A stretch of DNA of 64,000 bases. It comes from Trichomonas vaginalis G3. Lineage: Eukaryota; Parabasalia; Trichomonadida; Trichomonadidae. The DNA is taken from positions 6,572,001-6,636,000 of the forward strand of contig NC_067205.1 of NCBI RefSeq assembly GCF_026262505.1. The letters run 5' to 3'. Below are positions 16,821-28,078 of this stretch, piece by piece (position 1 is the first letter of the stretch; each line of letters starts with the position of its first letter). Made by a program: the position numbers and the translations under genes. The notes beneath the pieces were generated by a model. It made no database searches and was not told where the DNA came from. It saw nothing but the letters and a program-made list of their open reading frames with translations.

Positions 16821-19271
16821 ATGACATATATAGATGAAAATACAAAATATGTATATTCAACTGACAAACGAATTCTGCATTCTGTTCCAAGTAATGTTGT
16901 TCACGCGGTTGTTCCAAAGTTTGTGGAAATCATTAAAGGAGAAAGTAGTAATCTATATGCATTCAAAGAATGTAATTCTATTATTGAGACCGTATCATTT
17001 GAAGAAAACACTCTTCTTTCAGAAATTCAAAATTATTCCTTTTTTAAATGCTATCATCTTAACAATGTTGATCTCTCTTCATGCACGCATCTGACTGCTA
17101 TTGGTAGTTTTGCATTTCAGCACTGTGTTTCATTAACAAGCATTATATTTCCTCAAACTTTAGTCAAAATTGGTGAATATTGTTTTTCCAATATTGGTGC
17201 TACTTCAATATCCCTTCCTTCAACACTTGAAGAATTACCATATGGATTATTCGAATCTTCATCTAAATTAAAAACAATTGATATCCCATTAACAAATAAT
17301 ATAAAATCTTTGAATGGCAGAATCATTGCATCAACAAATGTTAGTTTATTCACAATAACAGATAAAGTTATATCAATTGACATAAGAACTTTTGAATTTG
17401 CTTATGAATTAGAAACGATAGTTGTAGCCAAAGGAAACACATTATTTTCGGTCCAAAATAATGCTCTCATTCAAGGAACAACATTAATTAAATACCCAAA
17501 TAAACGGCCAGGTGATGTTGTAATTCCAACTGGAATAACTATAATAGGAACTCTAGCTTTTAAAGAATCAATGATCACCGGTGTTACAATTCCTAACACA
17601 GTAAAAGGAATTGGAGATTGGGCTTTTGTTGGAAGTTTTTTGAAGCCAATTTATATTCCAGATTCAGTCAAAACTTTAAACTCTGCATGTTTTTATTCAA
17701 TATCTACTCTTGAATCTGTTAGATTTCCTTCAGGAATTAAACAGTTGGCTAATAGTTTATTCAAACAATGCCCAAAATTAGTATCAATTGAAATTCCAGA
17801 TTCTGTCACGGTAATTGGCGATAGTTGTTTTGAAGGAACAGGATTAACAGAAGTTGTTTTGCCAGATAATTTAACATCAATTGGTGGAAATGCATTTCCT
17901 CCAAATGCTAAACTTATTTTTGGTAATCAATCAAAGTTTTATGTTGATGATCAGTATTTGGTCTTAGATAAAGGAAACACATCTATTTCAATATATCTTG
18001 GTTCTACATTGACTGAAATTAAGATTCTTCCAACAGTCAAAGTTATCAAAGCGAAAACATTTTATAATAGAGCAGAACTTCAAAAGTTGAAACTTGATTC
18101 ATATTCAGAATTAACAACAATTGAAGAATATGCATTTTATGGATGCACAAATCTTCAATTTGTTACTCTTCCACAGAAAATAACATCAATCGGACAATTT
18201 GCATTTTCAAAATGCAACAAACTCACAGAAATTACATTACCAAACTTAGTATCGATGTCAATTAGTTCATTTGAAAGTTGTTCTAAACTGAACAATATCA
18301 TATTTGAAACAAGCTCAGTGACAACATTGAGATCTCGATCATTTTATTCATGTCAATCACTATCATCAATCAAACTCCCATCAACATTAGTTTCTATTGA
18401 ATCAGAATGTTTTGCATATTGTAATCAACTTTCTATAGTTTCATTCCCACAAACTTTACAAACAATATCAAATAATGCATTCATTAATTGCAACATTGTG
18501 AATGCCGATCTTTCTAAGTGCACTAAAATAAACATATTGAATGATTATGTTTTCCACTCAAACATTGATTTGTCAGACTTCAAGTTCCCACCAAACATCA
18601 ACACTATTGGTGTTCATTCACTTTCTAAGACATCTATTTCAAGAATCAATCTGCCATCACGAGTTCAAACTATCAATAACTATGCATTCGAAGAATGCAG
18701 CAACTTAGACACGATCATCATTCCAGAAGACTCAAATCTTGAATTCCTTGGTATTGGTGTTTTCCGTTATTGCTTTTCGATTTCGACAATCAATTGCACA
18801 TGTCCTCGATATTCTATCTTCGGTGGTGCACTTTTCAACTCTGATAAGACGAGTCTTATTCTATTCCCACCTGCATCGAGATACTCTTTCTTTTCTCTCC
18901 CTGACACAACTACGACAATCAGTCAATCTGCATTCCAAAGTTGTCGAAATCTTGTTTCTGTCTTCATTCCAAGTTTCAGTGTTCGTACTATCTCATCTAA
19001 TGCATTCGAAGGCTGCACATCTCTCAAGTCTATCAACATCCCACTTTGTGTCGAACGTGTTGAACAAGATGCATTCCTTGGTTGTTCATCACTCGAATGT
19101 GGTCTTCATATCGAGAATCGAAACAAAGATTTCATTCATAAACTCGTTAATGTCTCTGGTCTTCCTTCTATTTCTATCAAACAATGTATTTCACTCTACT
19201 CCTGCAAAGTCAAACTTGACAAATTCTCAATCAGCACAATTTCTCCATTCATTATTATTTATATTTCATAA
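16821..19271 (+). CDS. BspA-like leucine-rich-repeat protein
   Basis: An 816-residue protein made almost wholly of LRR_5 (BspA-type) repeats of about 23 residues, with a recurring pattern of a phenylalanine, a cysteine and a leucine followed by an isoleucine/proline strand (for example AFYGCTNLQFVTLPQKITSI). The first 50 residues are the usual family cap. I see no signal peptide and no convincing C-terminal membrane helix; the end (SPFIIIYIS) is hydrophobic but short. T. vaginalis has hundreds of such genes, thought to act at the surface in binding host or bacteria; most lack a signal peptide like this one. The last third is duplicated at 12645-13461. Confidence 0.92.
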   Translation: MTYIDENTKYVYSTDKRILHSVPSNVVHAVVPKFVEIIKGESSNLYAFKECNSIIETVSFEENTLLSEIQNYSFFKCYHLNNVDLSSCTHLTAIGSFAFQHCVSLTSIIFPQTLVKIGEYCFSNIGATSISLPSTLEELPYGLFESSSKLKTIDIPLTNNIKSLNGRIIASTNVSLFTITDKVISIDIRTFEFAYELETIVVAKGNTLFSVQNNALIQGTTLIKYPNKRPGDVVIPTGITIIGTLAFKESMITGVTIPNTVKGIGDWAFVGSFLKPIYIPDSVKTLNSACFYSISTLESVRFPSGIKQLANSLFKQCPKLVSIEIPDSVTVIGDSCFEGTGLTEVVLPDNLTSIGGNAFPPNAKLIFGNQSKFYVDDQYLVLDKGNTSISIYLGSTLTEIKILPTVKVIKAKTFYNRAELQKLKLDSYSELTTIEEYAFYGCTNLQFVTLPQKITSIGQFAFSKCNKLTEITLPNLVSMSISSFESCSKLNNIIFETSSVTTLRSRSFYSCQSLSSIKLPSTLVSIESECFAYCNQLSIVSFPQTLQTISNNAFINCNIVNADLSKCTKINILNDYVFHSNIDLSDFKFPPNINTIGVHSLSKTSISRINLPSRVQTINNYAFEECSNLDTIIIPEDSNLEFLGIGVFRYCFSISTINCTCPRYSIFGGALFNSDKTSLILFPPASRYSFFSLPDTTTTISQSAFQSCRNLVSVFIPSFSVRTISSNAFEGCTSLKSINIPLCVERVEQDAFLGCSSLECGLHIENRNKDFIHKLVNVSGLPSISIKQCISLYSCKVKLDKFSISTISPFIIIYIS

Positions 19272-19863
19272 TTTATCTAAATTATTTTAAAATCTTTAGT
19301 TAATTAATTTTTATATTTGTTTCACTCTATTATATTTTTATTATCGAAAAATACTTTGTGGTATTTGACTCATATATAGCAAAATGAAAATTGATCAAAA
19401 ATATAGTAAAATATTAGGTCATTTAACATACAAATTTTTAAATTTCTAAATTTGCATTACATACTTGCATTTCATATCATATAGTTATCAATATTAATTT
19501 GAAATCCTGAAATGCTATTTGTTAATAAAAATAGAACTCCACAAGAAAGTGCTTGATGCTTATGCGTCTTAATAACTCTTTATTATAGCAATAGCAAGAT
19601 TTTTTAAATGATTGGAAAATTTATCCTTAATTATTTTCATTTTCTTCTGTATTCTTCTCTTTATAGCTGTGTTAAATCAATTTAATCACAAATTTACCTT
19701 CAAATCCGAATAAAATTGAAAAAAATTATCAGAAATCTAATAATTTAATCAAAAAACAAACAAAGTGAATAAGAAATTATAAGAGATAACAGTAATATAG
19801 CAATAATTTACAAATGAAAGCACTAAAAAAAAGATTTATTATAATAAAGAAAATACTCAATGA
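19272..19863. other. AT-rich intergenic, convergent gene ends
   Basis: Lies between the ends of the BspA and PQ-loop genes. No gene, repeat or RNA is seen. Confidence 0.5.
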
Positions 19864-20742
19864 TTACAATTCAGAAATTCTCTTAATTTCATCGTAGTAT
19901 TCTCCGTTGTCCTCTTCTTGTTCCTCACCGGATTTATCTTCATGGACATTGTCTGATCCCTTTGCAAGTCCGAAAACGCACATTTGTATCAAGAATATGC
20001 AGTCGCAGCATAGAGGACCACCAGCGCCAATGATCCATGGCATCTGGTTCCAGCAGAACTGAGCTTCAACAGATTTGATAAAAAGTGACATCAAATAAGT
20101 TCCATTTCCTGCAATGGCAAGGATAACGTAGAATGGACTTAAATCTTTGACAATCTTATCTGTGAAGTTTTTGATGACTTGTGGGATTCTTGATGAGATG
20201 TAGATGCATGCTGAGGCCCAGCCGAATAATGTGCCAACTAAATCAGCTTTTTTGTATGGGTGAGCATAGTCAACTGCAGCTAATACTACGGCAGCTGCAA
20301 CCCCTGCAACTGCTGGAGCTATAATATCGTCACTAGCATCGTCGATTTCGGTAAGATTTCGTTTCTTATTATCATTATCAGCTTTCAGTTGATCTTTGCA
20401 GCATTCTACATAGCAGCAACGATAATATATGTACTGAGAGAAGAGAATTCCATCGAGAATAACGTAAATAATGGCTTGAATGAGTTGGACAACAAGACCG
20501 CCGTTAATTAAAAGTCCGATCAAGGAGAAAACATTACCGGAGAATAGTAAACTGAAGAAGAATGGGCTCTGGCCATCAACACGCTTTGTCTTGCAGTTCT
20601 GGATGTATTGAGGAGTAGATGAACCAAGCCAGATCAAGTTTGAGAACATTCCGATCCAAAAGCTCCATTTGTCTCTTGGTGTAACAATGCACTCGCCAAA
20701 TACTGACTTAATCCATTGAACATAACCCGGATTACAACTCAT
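19864..20742 (-). CDS. PQ-loop membrane protein (lysosomal cationic amino-acid exporter-like)
   Basis: A 292-residue membrane protein with about seven helices in two PQ-loop halves. The first PQ motif is in SSTPQYIQNCKTKRVDGQSP (P44-Q45) and the second in SRIPQVIKNFTDKIVKDLSP (P187-Q188); both are followed by the family's DG/DL-S-P turn. The order and spacing fit the PQLC2/Ypq1 branch, which exports basic amino acids from lysosomes or vacuoles. A charged loop (about 115-145) joins the halves, and the end is acidic (SGEEQEEDNGEYYDE). The exact substrate is inferred from the family only. Confidence 0.88.
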   Translation of the reverse strand: MSCNPGYVQWIKSVFGECIVTPRDKWSFWIGMFSNLIWLGSSTPQYIQNCKTKRVDGQSPFFFSLLFSGNVFSLIGLLINGGLVVQLIQAIIYVILDGILFSQYIYYRCCYVECCKDQLKADNDNKKRNLTEIDDASDDIIAPAVAGVAAAVVLAAVDYAHPYKKADLVGTLFGWASACIYISSRIPQVIKNFTDKIVKDLSPFYVILAIAGNGTYLMSLFIKSVEAQFCWNQMPWIIGAGGPLCCDCIFLIQMCVFGLAKGSDNVHEDKSGEEQEEDNGEYYDEIKRISEL

Positions 20743-23192
20743 ATTTTTTTAATTTTAATTTTTAATTGAATGTAAAAAAAATAGAATAGTTTAACGATCA
20801 TTTCATATTGAAAATTTATAGTTGATTAGAGGAAAGTTGATATAGATGGTGTGTAGATAACTTTAGCATTTTTTTGGAAAACAACGATAAAAAATTTTTG
20901 AGAAAATTTCTGAAACGACCGATGGCGCTGGTCCAACATTCTTTATATTTAAATATCATTTGATTACCTATATATGGAGGTAACTTTAGCAAATTTTTAA
21001 CAAAAAATTTAAACGATGAAGAAAATTGAATAGATCAAAATGTTAGATAAAATTTTAAGTGTGAATTGAATAATGAGGACTAACCTTGGTAAATATTTTA
21101 GCAAATTTTAAGTGTCCACTGTAAGGCCAAATAAGGTCTATCGTCTCCCAAAAATATTGCTCGAGATGGTGTTTTACTAAGGCCCAAAACTTAAAAAAAC
21201 ACAAAAAAATTAACTTTACTCTTTTGAGATCCTTATCAGATATGCATCAATTTGATGCAGTATCGCAGTTCAAATCTGATTTTTTAATGTAGATGTACTC
21301 TAACATCCTTTAAAAAATGCAAAATGATATTAATTAAGCTTTTCATTTCTGTATCATACACGAAACAAAATCGTTCATTATACTAAAATTTATCAAAGTT
21401 TGATTAATGAAAAAATAATATCTAAATTTTTACATTGAGTCGGCTATTGATATGGTTAATATTAAATCTTGTAAAAATTGGCATTATCCAGAATAATACC
21501 CACTAAAATACACAATTTTTTTAAAAAAAATTTTATCAATTGTTATGGTATATCTTTATGATAATGAATAAAATGCTTATTTTTCATAAGTAAATACATA
21601 ATTTATGCTTAAACACAAAAAATAACACGAAAATTTTTGGCCAACATATCTAAACTAAGGATAATGGTTTGAATATATAAACAATAATACTTTGTCCAGG
21701 GAATTAAATTTGTGCTATCCAATTGTCAATTCTTTGAATTTTTTTTAAATGCAAGATATCCCGGCATTAGCCTCAATAAATATATATATATTATGCATCA
21801 TAATATTAGTTTGTAATGGCATTAAAGCGAAATTCCTAATTTCTTCTCAATTAAATTCCTTGAAAAACATTGGAATTAATGATTGGAAATAGGTCAAAAA
21901 AATTCCTAATATAAAACTTATACTTAAGATAAAATTAAAATTCGAAAATATCTATTTTTCAAAACACGCATCCAAAAGCAAAAAAATTCGAAAAAATCAT
22001 GTTCTTATAAAACTCACTGATTTTGCAATTTTTATGAGATTTGAAGTGATAGAATATATTACCATCTTATTGAAACATATGCTTCATTGTTGTATTCACA
22101 TAATATTAATCAGAACACTAAGAAAAGTGGATTTTCGAAAAATGACGATAATGATTATTTGCAAATCGCCTCTCAATTTTGAGAGACTTTCAATTTTTAC
22201 AGTGGACCCTTAAAAGATTTTTATTGAGAATAAAATTTCGAACAAATATTCCGGATAATATGATAATTGCAAATGCAATAGTGTTAAAAACATGAAAATT
22301 AGATTTCCATCATGTTTGGTCAATTTAACATCATTTGAATTAAATTGTTATGTTCACAAAAATTTGAGATGATTCATCGTTTTTCCAATCTCCAAACAGA
22401 AAATTTGAGATAATTAACGGAGTTGCGACCTTTGAAACGATTATGACTTCTTTATTATATTATTATTCGCATTGATCTGAAAATTATTTTGAGAATTGTT
22501 AATTTTACGAAAGATTTGATATAATTATTAAAAATATTTGCTATGATGATTTAATTTATTTTGTTTTCATATTTAATTTTAAAAAACTGGTTTTGGAGAA
22601 ATTACAAAAGGAAAGCTTATCGTTTTCGATGAAATTAATAGCATTTCCCTCATCCCTAAGAAGTATATAGTAATTTGCCAATTATTCCTCTTCGAACTTT
22701 ACAGTGTTTTGCGGATTCAATCAACATAAGTTAGTTTCCATTTTACATATCAATCTCAATTATTGACTAGTTACTCAGAAATATTTATGTTTGTTTTACG
22801 AACCCTGCGATCGTTCGTGGAAAACCTCATGTTAGAAATATAATGATATATCTTGTCGTATTAAAGCTTTCCATTATACTTATGCTCCAATTCTTACTAT
22901 CTTCAATTTTGCATTTAATTCACATGTTCATAATTTAACCATAAAACTTATTTTTAGAACCCCAAAGTGAAGCCTGATCGCAATGTCCGCAGTAACATCC
23001 TCTATAATGTAGAGAATTTAAACTTGAAATTATTTCGCAAAACCTTTCTTCGAAATCAGACAGAAAAGAAGAGAAAATTCATTTACATATCTAATGGAAT
23101 GTGAATCAATTGGATCCATTAGAGAAAAATTTCGAATAAAATTTTATAATCCGATTTACATAGAGAAAATAATAATATAATAATAAAATGTA
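20743..23192. other. Long AT-rich gene-free region with facing transposon-like termini
   Basis: About 2.4 kb without a supported gene. Two related 21-23 bp sequences in opposite orientation, TTTTAAGTGTCCACTGTAAG at 21106-21125 and TACAGTGGACCCTTAAAAG at 22198-22216, resemble ends of pogo/Tc1-type elements next to TA. A phrase like AACTTTAGCAAATTTTTAA recurs near 20855, 20980 and 21095. Nothing else stands out. Confidence 0.45.
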
Positions 23193-25406
23193 TTACATGC
23201 CTGGATCAGCGAAATATCTTTGAGATCTGGCTGCAATTGGTGCATCAGATTCTCGAGATTTCTTTGCTGTCGGGAGCTGTGGTGTAGACATGATAGATTT
23301 ATAAGAGCTGGAGCCACGTGTTTTATTGAGAAGCTTTTCTCTGATCTTGTTGATGTCCAATCCCCACTTTTCTGCCATTGCAGTAATTTGTGCTGAATTA
23401 GAATTCTTCAAAGCAGTCTTCATTTGAGCATCACCTCTTTGAGCATCAGCCTTCTTCTTTGCTAACTCAGCTTTGGCTCTTTCTTGTCTTTCTAAGGCAA
23501 TTCTTCTTTCTGCCTCTTCTCTTGCGAGAACTTTCATATGTTCGTCGTATAATCTTGCCTTCTCTCTTGCTTCTGCTTGCTTTTGTGCGTTCATCATTGC
23601 TGCCTGTTGTTTCTTCTCTTCTAATTTAATTTGTTCCGAAATTGCGTTTTTAACTCTTTGTCTTGCAGAGTTTTGTTCTCTTTCATTGATGAGTTCTTTG
23701 TGTTTCATCTCATTCATCTTGTATTGCATCCTCTTTCTCTCAGCAATTTTCCGTTCTGTGACTTGGATGTGGAACAAAGCTTTCTTGTGCTTTTCTTCTT
23801 CTCTTTGTTTGAGTTCCAATGTCTTTGCGTTTCTGTCTTCAATGAATTTCTTCATAACAGCTTCTGTTCTGAGAGATTTTGCATCAGATTCTTGTCTCTT
23901 CCTGTCAATCATGTCTTGTTGCTGTTGCCTGAGTTGTTCAAGTCTTTCTTGTGCTTCTTTGGCCAATCTTGCGTTTTCTATTTCTCTTTCTTTCTGTTCT
24001 TGTAATCTCTTTTCTGCGAATCTTCTCTCCCTTTCTTCGATTTCTCTTCTTTGGATATCGGCTCTTCTTCTCTTTTCGCTTTCGGCCTTTTCTGCTGCTG
24101 CCTTTGCCGCTTCCATCTTCTTCTTTCTCTCGATTTCTAAGCGTTCAAATTCTTCCTTTCTTTTCTCTTCACGAGCTTTTTGTAGTTTTTCGAATCTTTC
24201 CATGTCTTCTCTTTGTTTTTCGAGTTTCATTTGGTTCTCTAAGTTCCTTTGTCTTTCGGCTTCTTCTTGTTTGCGTTGGTTCTCAAGGTTTCTTTGTTTT
24301 TCTGCTGCCCTTTTACGTTTAACTTCTTCTTTTTGTCTTGCGATTTCGGCAGCTTCCCTTTGTCTTTGTCTTTCGTCTTCTTCGTTACGTATTTGCTCTT
24401 TGAGTATAGCAGCGATTAAGTTTTCTGCTTCTTTGATGTTCCTTTGGCGTTGACGATCTTGACGATCTGCTTCTTGTTCAATAAAGGACTTACGAGAGCT
24501 TGCTCCTGATTTTATCTCCTTTGCTTGTTGCGATTGCCTTGATTGGCTGTAATTTGCTGATCTAGCGGCCAAAATAACATCTGGAGGTGGAACTCTTTGT
24601 AAACGCTCGCATTCGCGCTGTACAAATGCTCTAACTCTGTCAACTCTTTCACAAAGTTGTCTTCTTACATGTGGAATGAGAACAGGATCGTGAGTATACT
24701 GATAAATTGTTTTTTCGTCTGGGTAATAGATATCATCTTCGGAAATGGAGAGATTCGAGATTGCCTCGAGTGTAAGCTTATCTGTGATCGGTTTTGATTT
24801 ATCGTTAGGATCATAATTCATAATCGAACATCCGTTAAAATCTCTATAAACAACATCGGCACTGTCTTCGTAATCGTTATTGTTATCGATATCATTTGTG
24901 GTTGCTCTTCTGTGCCTTCTCGGAGCTCGATCGCCTTTTCTGACAAGTTGACTTTCGTTAACCTCTGTTTCAAATGTAATATCGGTTGCAGTACCTTGAT
25001 CTTTGTTGGAACCGTCATCATCAGAGTTTTCGGATCCTTCGGAGGAATTAGTTCTTATAGCCTTTCTGCGGCGGCTTGTATTAGGCTCTGATGGCTCTTT
25101 TGGCTTTTGATCAGAATCTTCCTTATTGTTAGAAGTATCAGAATCGGTTGAACCTACATTTTCATTGTTTTTAGGGTCGTTATGGATGCCCTGAGGAGGT
25201 AGATTTATGAGATTCTTGATATTATTCGAGATCTCACCGTCATTGTTGGTCTTTTTAGTAGGTGTTGCTTGGTTATTTTTAGTTGATTCCTTTTGATTGT
25301 TGTCGTTATCTTCGAAATCAGAAGAATAACCTTCATAATCCGAATTTTTGGTCTGATCTGTCTTCGATTCGATGGTTTCTCCACCTTGGTCTTTAACGTC
25401 ACTCAT
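23193..25406 (-). CDS. Large charged coiled-coil protein
   Basis: A 737-residue protein. The first 170 residues are Asn/Asp/Ser/Lys-rich and look disordered. A possible folded part follows (about 185-280). From about 320 to 660 it is a continuous Arg/Glu/Lys/Gln-rich helix of the trichohyalin/caldesmon style, with many EERER and KREE stretches. The end has a conserved-looking segment (WGLDINKIREKLLNKTRG). No signal peptide or membrane segment. Such proteins are usually cytoskeletal or scaffold components; no precise function can be given. Confidence 0.85.
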   Translation of the reverse strand: MSDVKDQGGETIESKTDQTKNSDYEGYSSDFEDNDNNQKESTKNNQATPTKKTNNDGEISNNIKNLINLPPQGIHNDPKNNENVGSTDSDTSNNKEDSDQKPKEPSEPNTSRRRKAIRTNSSEGSENSDDDGSNKDQGTATDITFETEVNESQLVRKGDRAPRRHRRATTNDIDNNNDYEDSADVVYRDFNGCSIMNYDPNDKSKPITDKLTLEAISNLSISEDDIYYPDEKTIYQYTHDPVLIPHVRRQLCERVDRVRAFVQRECERLQRVPPPDVILAARSANYSQSRQSQQAKEIKSGASSRKSFIEQEADRQDRQRQRNIKEAENLIAAILKEQIRNEEDERQRQREAAEIARQKEEVKRKRAAEKQRNLENQRKQEEAERQRNLENQMKLEKQREDMERFEKLQKAREEKRKEEFERLEIERKKKMEAAKAAAEKAESEKRRRADIQRREIEERERRFAEKRLQEQKEREIENARLAKEAQERLEQLRQQQQDMIDRKRQESDAKSLRTEAVMKKFIEDRNAKTLELKQREEEKHKKALFHIQVTERKIAERKRMQYKMNEMKHKELINEREQNSARQRVKNAISEQIKLEEKKQQAAMMNAQKQAEAREKARLYDEHMKVLAREEAERRIALERQERAKAELAKKKADAQRGDAQMKTALKNSNSAQITAMAEKWGLDINKIREKLLNKTRGSSSYKSIMSTPQLPTAKKSRESDAPIAARSQRYFADPGM

Positions 25407-26153
25407 GAAATATTTATCAACGAAAATATGCCTTCAAAATAAATTTTATGCAGGAATAAAATTTTCTTCTCTTTTCGCTATAAAATGATCCAGTGTCTTA
25501 TCTACATTGTTTGTTTAAAGTTTCCTCGACTTCTTCCAAAAGCGTTAAGTATAAAATTAATCAAAATAAAGGTAAAAAATATATCTTAATTTTCATTTTC
25601 TCAATCTTTGAAATTATTTAGAATTTTTCATATCAATAGATCCATCTATTTTTTACCACTTAATAAATTGCCTGTGATAAAATTAGAAAATTTATATTCT
25701 TTCCAAAAATAATGTTCAATATTTTGCTTTATGTATAAGCCGTTCTAACATATATATGGTTCATTGCTAAAATACCAAATAACATATGAAATAAACTCAT
25801 TGCTATAACGATTCCTCAATTTATGGAGCAATTAAATTCAAATTCTTGGCATATTATGCAATATTATGATGCGATAATACGTTGTTCTTAGTATTAATGC
25901 TATTGGTTTTAATTTTTCACTTACTTTCAAACCCGATCAAAGAGTTTATTTCGCTCTTATAAATCGATTTTTTGAGAGTTTGAAATTGAAAGTGTTAGCA
26001 AGGTTGAAAATTTTTCAAATCTTAGCAAATTTTGGTAATTATATTAATATCTATGTTTTTCAATTTTACCTTCTTTCAATTTTCGCTCTCAAAAAATTCA
26101 CGGTGAATCCAAAAAAAATTTGGATACCTGAAAAATTTCATCGCGAAATTTCT
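25407..26153. other. Divergent intergenic region
   Basis: Upstream of both the coiled-coil gene (minus strand) and the BRO1 gene (plus strand). AT-rich; it should hold both promoters. No gene seen. Confidence 0.45.
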
Positions 26154-26159
26154 TCATTT
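26154..26159 (+). promoter_or_regulatory. Initiator (Inr) of the BRO1-domain gene
   Basis: TCATTT lies 8-13 bases before the ATG at 26167. It fits the known T. vaginalis initiator TCA-pyrimidine-(T/A), with transcription starting at the A and giving a very short leader. It also supports the chosen start. Confidence 0.6.
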
Positions 26160-26166
26160 TTCCACA

Positions 26167-27495
26167 ATGAATTCCCAATTCCTGATGGTTCCATTCCCAC
26201 CAACAAAGAACAAAGATTCTCGCACAGATAATGCCCTTAATAGTGTTTTTGGTGGAAATGCACAAAATGTAGTTTCAATCGCAAAGAGAACAAGATTTCC
26301 AACATATGATGAACAAGCATTCAAGCAATACATTCCAATGCTCAACACATTGCTTCATGCAAAAGTTCCTACATCATACACAAATCCATTTAAATCTGCC
26401 TACTATTATGATTCTAATGATGGCAAAGTAGAAGTTGTAAATACACTCTGGAACTATCTTGCCACATTACATCAAAGAATCCAATTGATTGATTCTTCTT
26501 GTGTTGATTATCTCAGAGAATTCAATCCAATTATGGCAGATTGTGAAGCAATTACAGAGAACTTAGCAATGCTGCTCAGTGATATGAGCCATCCATTCTT
26601 CAACATGCTTATTGTTGAATATACTATGGCATATCACAAATATCTTATTTCTTTATGGCAAGTTGCAATTCTTCAGGTCAGCGGCAAGAATCCAAACTAT
26701 CTTGGATGCCAAGCACTTACTGCCATTGAACAATTAAAGGAATGTGTAAGAGTTGCAGATCAAATGCCAGAAGTTTCACGTTCTTACTTCTATCCAATCT
26801 CCACATTATCACTTGCATACTACCAAGCATACGCATATCTTCAATTTGGCAATTTCCAGAAGTCGAATCAAGAATATGCTCTTGCAATTCAAGCTTACCG
26901 CACAGGATTCAACTTCATTAACAGAAAGGTTGTTAAAGTTGACTTCTGCCAATTCCTATCTAATGCTGTTACAACAATGAAGAAGGCAATTGAAACAACA
27001 AAAGATTTCAGTGAAAGAGAAAATCGTGAAGTATACATGGTGCGCATTCCTGAAGGAGATTACAATGCTCCAAAACCATTCCCATTACAGAACATCAAGA
27101 TGAACGAAAAGCTTCTTATTTCCCAGCTTTTCAAGGAAGTTAATGAAATGATCAGGAACGATCCATTCAAAGACATGCAAGCACCAGAAGAAAAGGAAGA
27201 AGAGAAAGAAATTGATCCATTTTCTGACTGGGAAGTTGTTTCTAAACTCAAATCAGATGCAAATGACAAAGCAAATCATATCCAACCAATTCCTGAAATC
27301 AAGTTTGAAATAGATTCAATCAAGCAACAGTTAAGTATTGGAGCCAATTCTGATAATTTGATCTCAAGCATGATCAACGAATTCAGAAAAGGAAATCCAA
27401 GTATTATCCGTGAAACTGTCCAGAATTACATCAGAATGGCAAAAGATTTCTATACATCAATCAATGCCAGACTTGACAAATATTCAACTTCATAA
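26167..27495 (+). CDS. BRO1-domain protein (Bro1/ALIX-like)
   Basis: A 442-residue protein covering the BRO1 domain. It opens with PFPPTKNKD, as in the family's N-terminal strand, followed by long helices. A tetratricopeptide-like middle (about 190-280) includes YYQAYAYLQFGNFQKSNQEY, and the stretch EVYMVRIPEGDYNAPKPFPL (about 292-311) corresponds to the late BRO1 segment. In other eukaryotes BRO1 domains bind ESCRT-III (Snf7/CHMP4) on endosomes and help sort cargo and bud membranes. There is no long V-domain or proline-rich tail, so it is shorter than ALIX. The start is supported by an initiator. Confidence 0.8.
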   Translation: MNSQFLMVPFPPTKNKDSRTDNALNSVFGGNAQNVVSIAKRTRFPTYDEQAFKQYIPMLNTLLHAKVPTSYTNPFKSAYYYDSNDGKVEVVNTLWNYLATLHQRIQLIDSSCVDYLREFNPIMADCEAITENLAMLLSDMSHPFFNMLIVEYTMAYHKYLISLWQVAILQVSGKNPNYLGCQALTAIEQLKECVRVADQMPEVSRSYFYPISTLSLAYYQAYAYLQFGNFQKSNQEYALAIQAYRTGFNFINRKVVKVDFCQFLSNAVTTMKKAIETTKDFSERENREVYMVRIPEGDYNAPKPFPLQNIKMNEKLLISQLFKEVNEMIRNDPFKDMQAPEEKEEEKEIDPFSDWEVVSKLKSDANDKANHIQPIPEIKFEIDSIKQQLSIGANSDNLISSMINEFRKGNPSIIRETVQNYIRMAKDFYTSINARLDKYSTS

Positions 27496-28078
27496 GCAAT
27501 ATATTATAAACTGTATTTTTATTTTTATTAACTTTTATATCATTTCTTTTATTTACACTTCTCAAACACACTCAAACTATATGTAATACTGATATTCGGA
27601 AATTTATTTGTCTTTTCTTAGAGTTCTTGAATCAAATAGATATGGAATCTTACACAATATGGATTTTTATCATGATTACATCAATCAATAAATGTAATAT
27701 TAATAATTATAAAGAAATTAAGAAAAATTATCGATTGTATTGCTTTTTGTTAATGATCAAATAGAGAGGTTCATTTTTGGTCTAAGGCAAAATACATCCA
27801 TTATCTATTTTAGATGAAAACATCATTTGATGAAACAAATATTTCTGTATTTTTTGTTTTATTGCAAAAATCTCATAATTAATATGTGAAATATAAAACA
27901 CTATGGAGTTAATTTAGACAGGATCCATTCCGAAGCTCTAGCAAATATAGAAATGCCAGTTTCTTGAGTGTAAAATAAAAAAATGTCGGAATTGTATAGA
28001 ATTGTCACTTTTTGAGCCAATAATTCTGAAATAACAGTTTTGTAAAGATAGTGTAAACATTTTTTTTTGAAAACTCAA
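27496..28078. other. Intergenic
   Basis: AT-rich spacer between two plus-strand genes. I see no repeat or RNA gene. Confidence 0.45.

Noticed and set aside
21260-21300. A tRNA-like B-box (GTTCAAATC)
   Set aside because: No acceptor stem or anticodon arm can be built around it.
23473-24453. Long Ser/Leu/Phe-rich frames opposite the coiled-coil gene
   Set aside because: Antisense shadow of Glu/Lys/Arg-rich codons; the minus-strand gene explains the openness.
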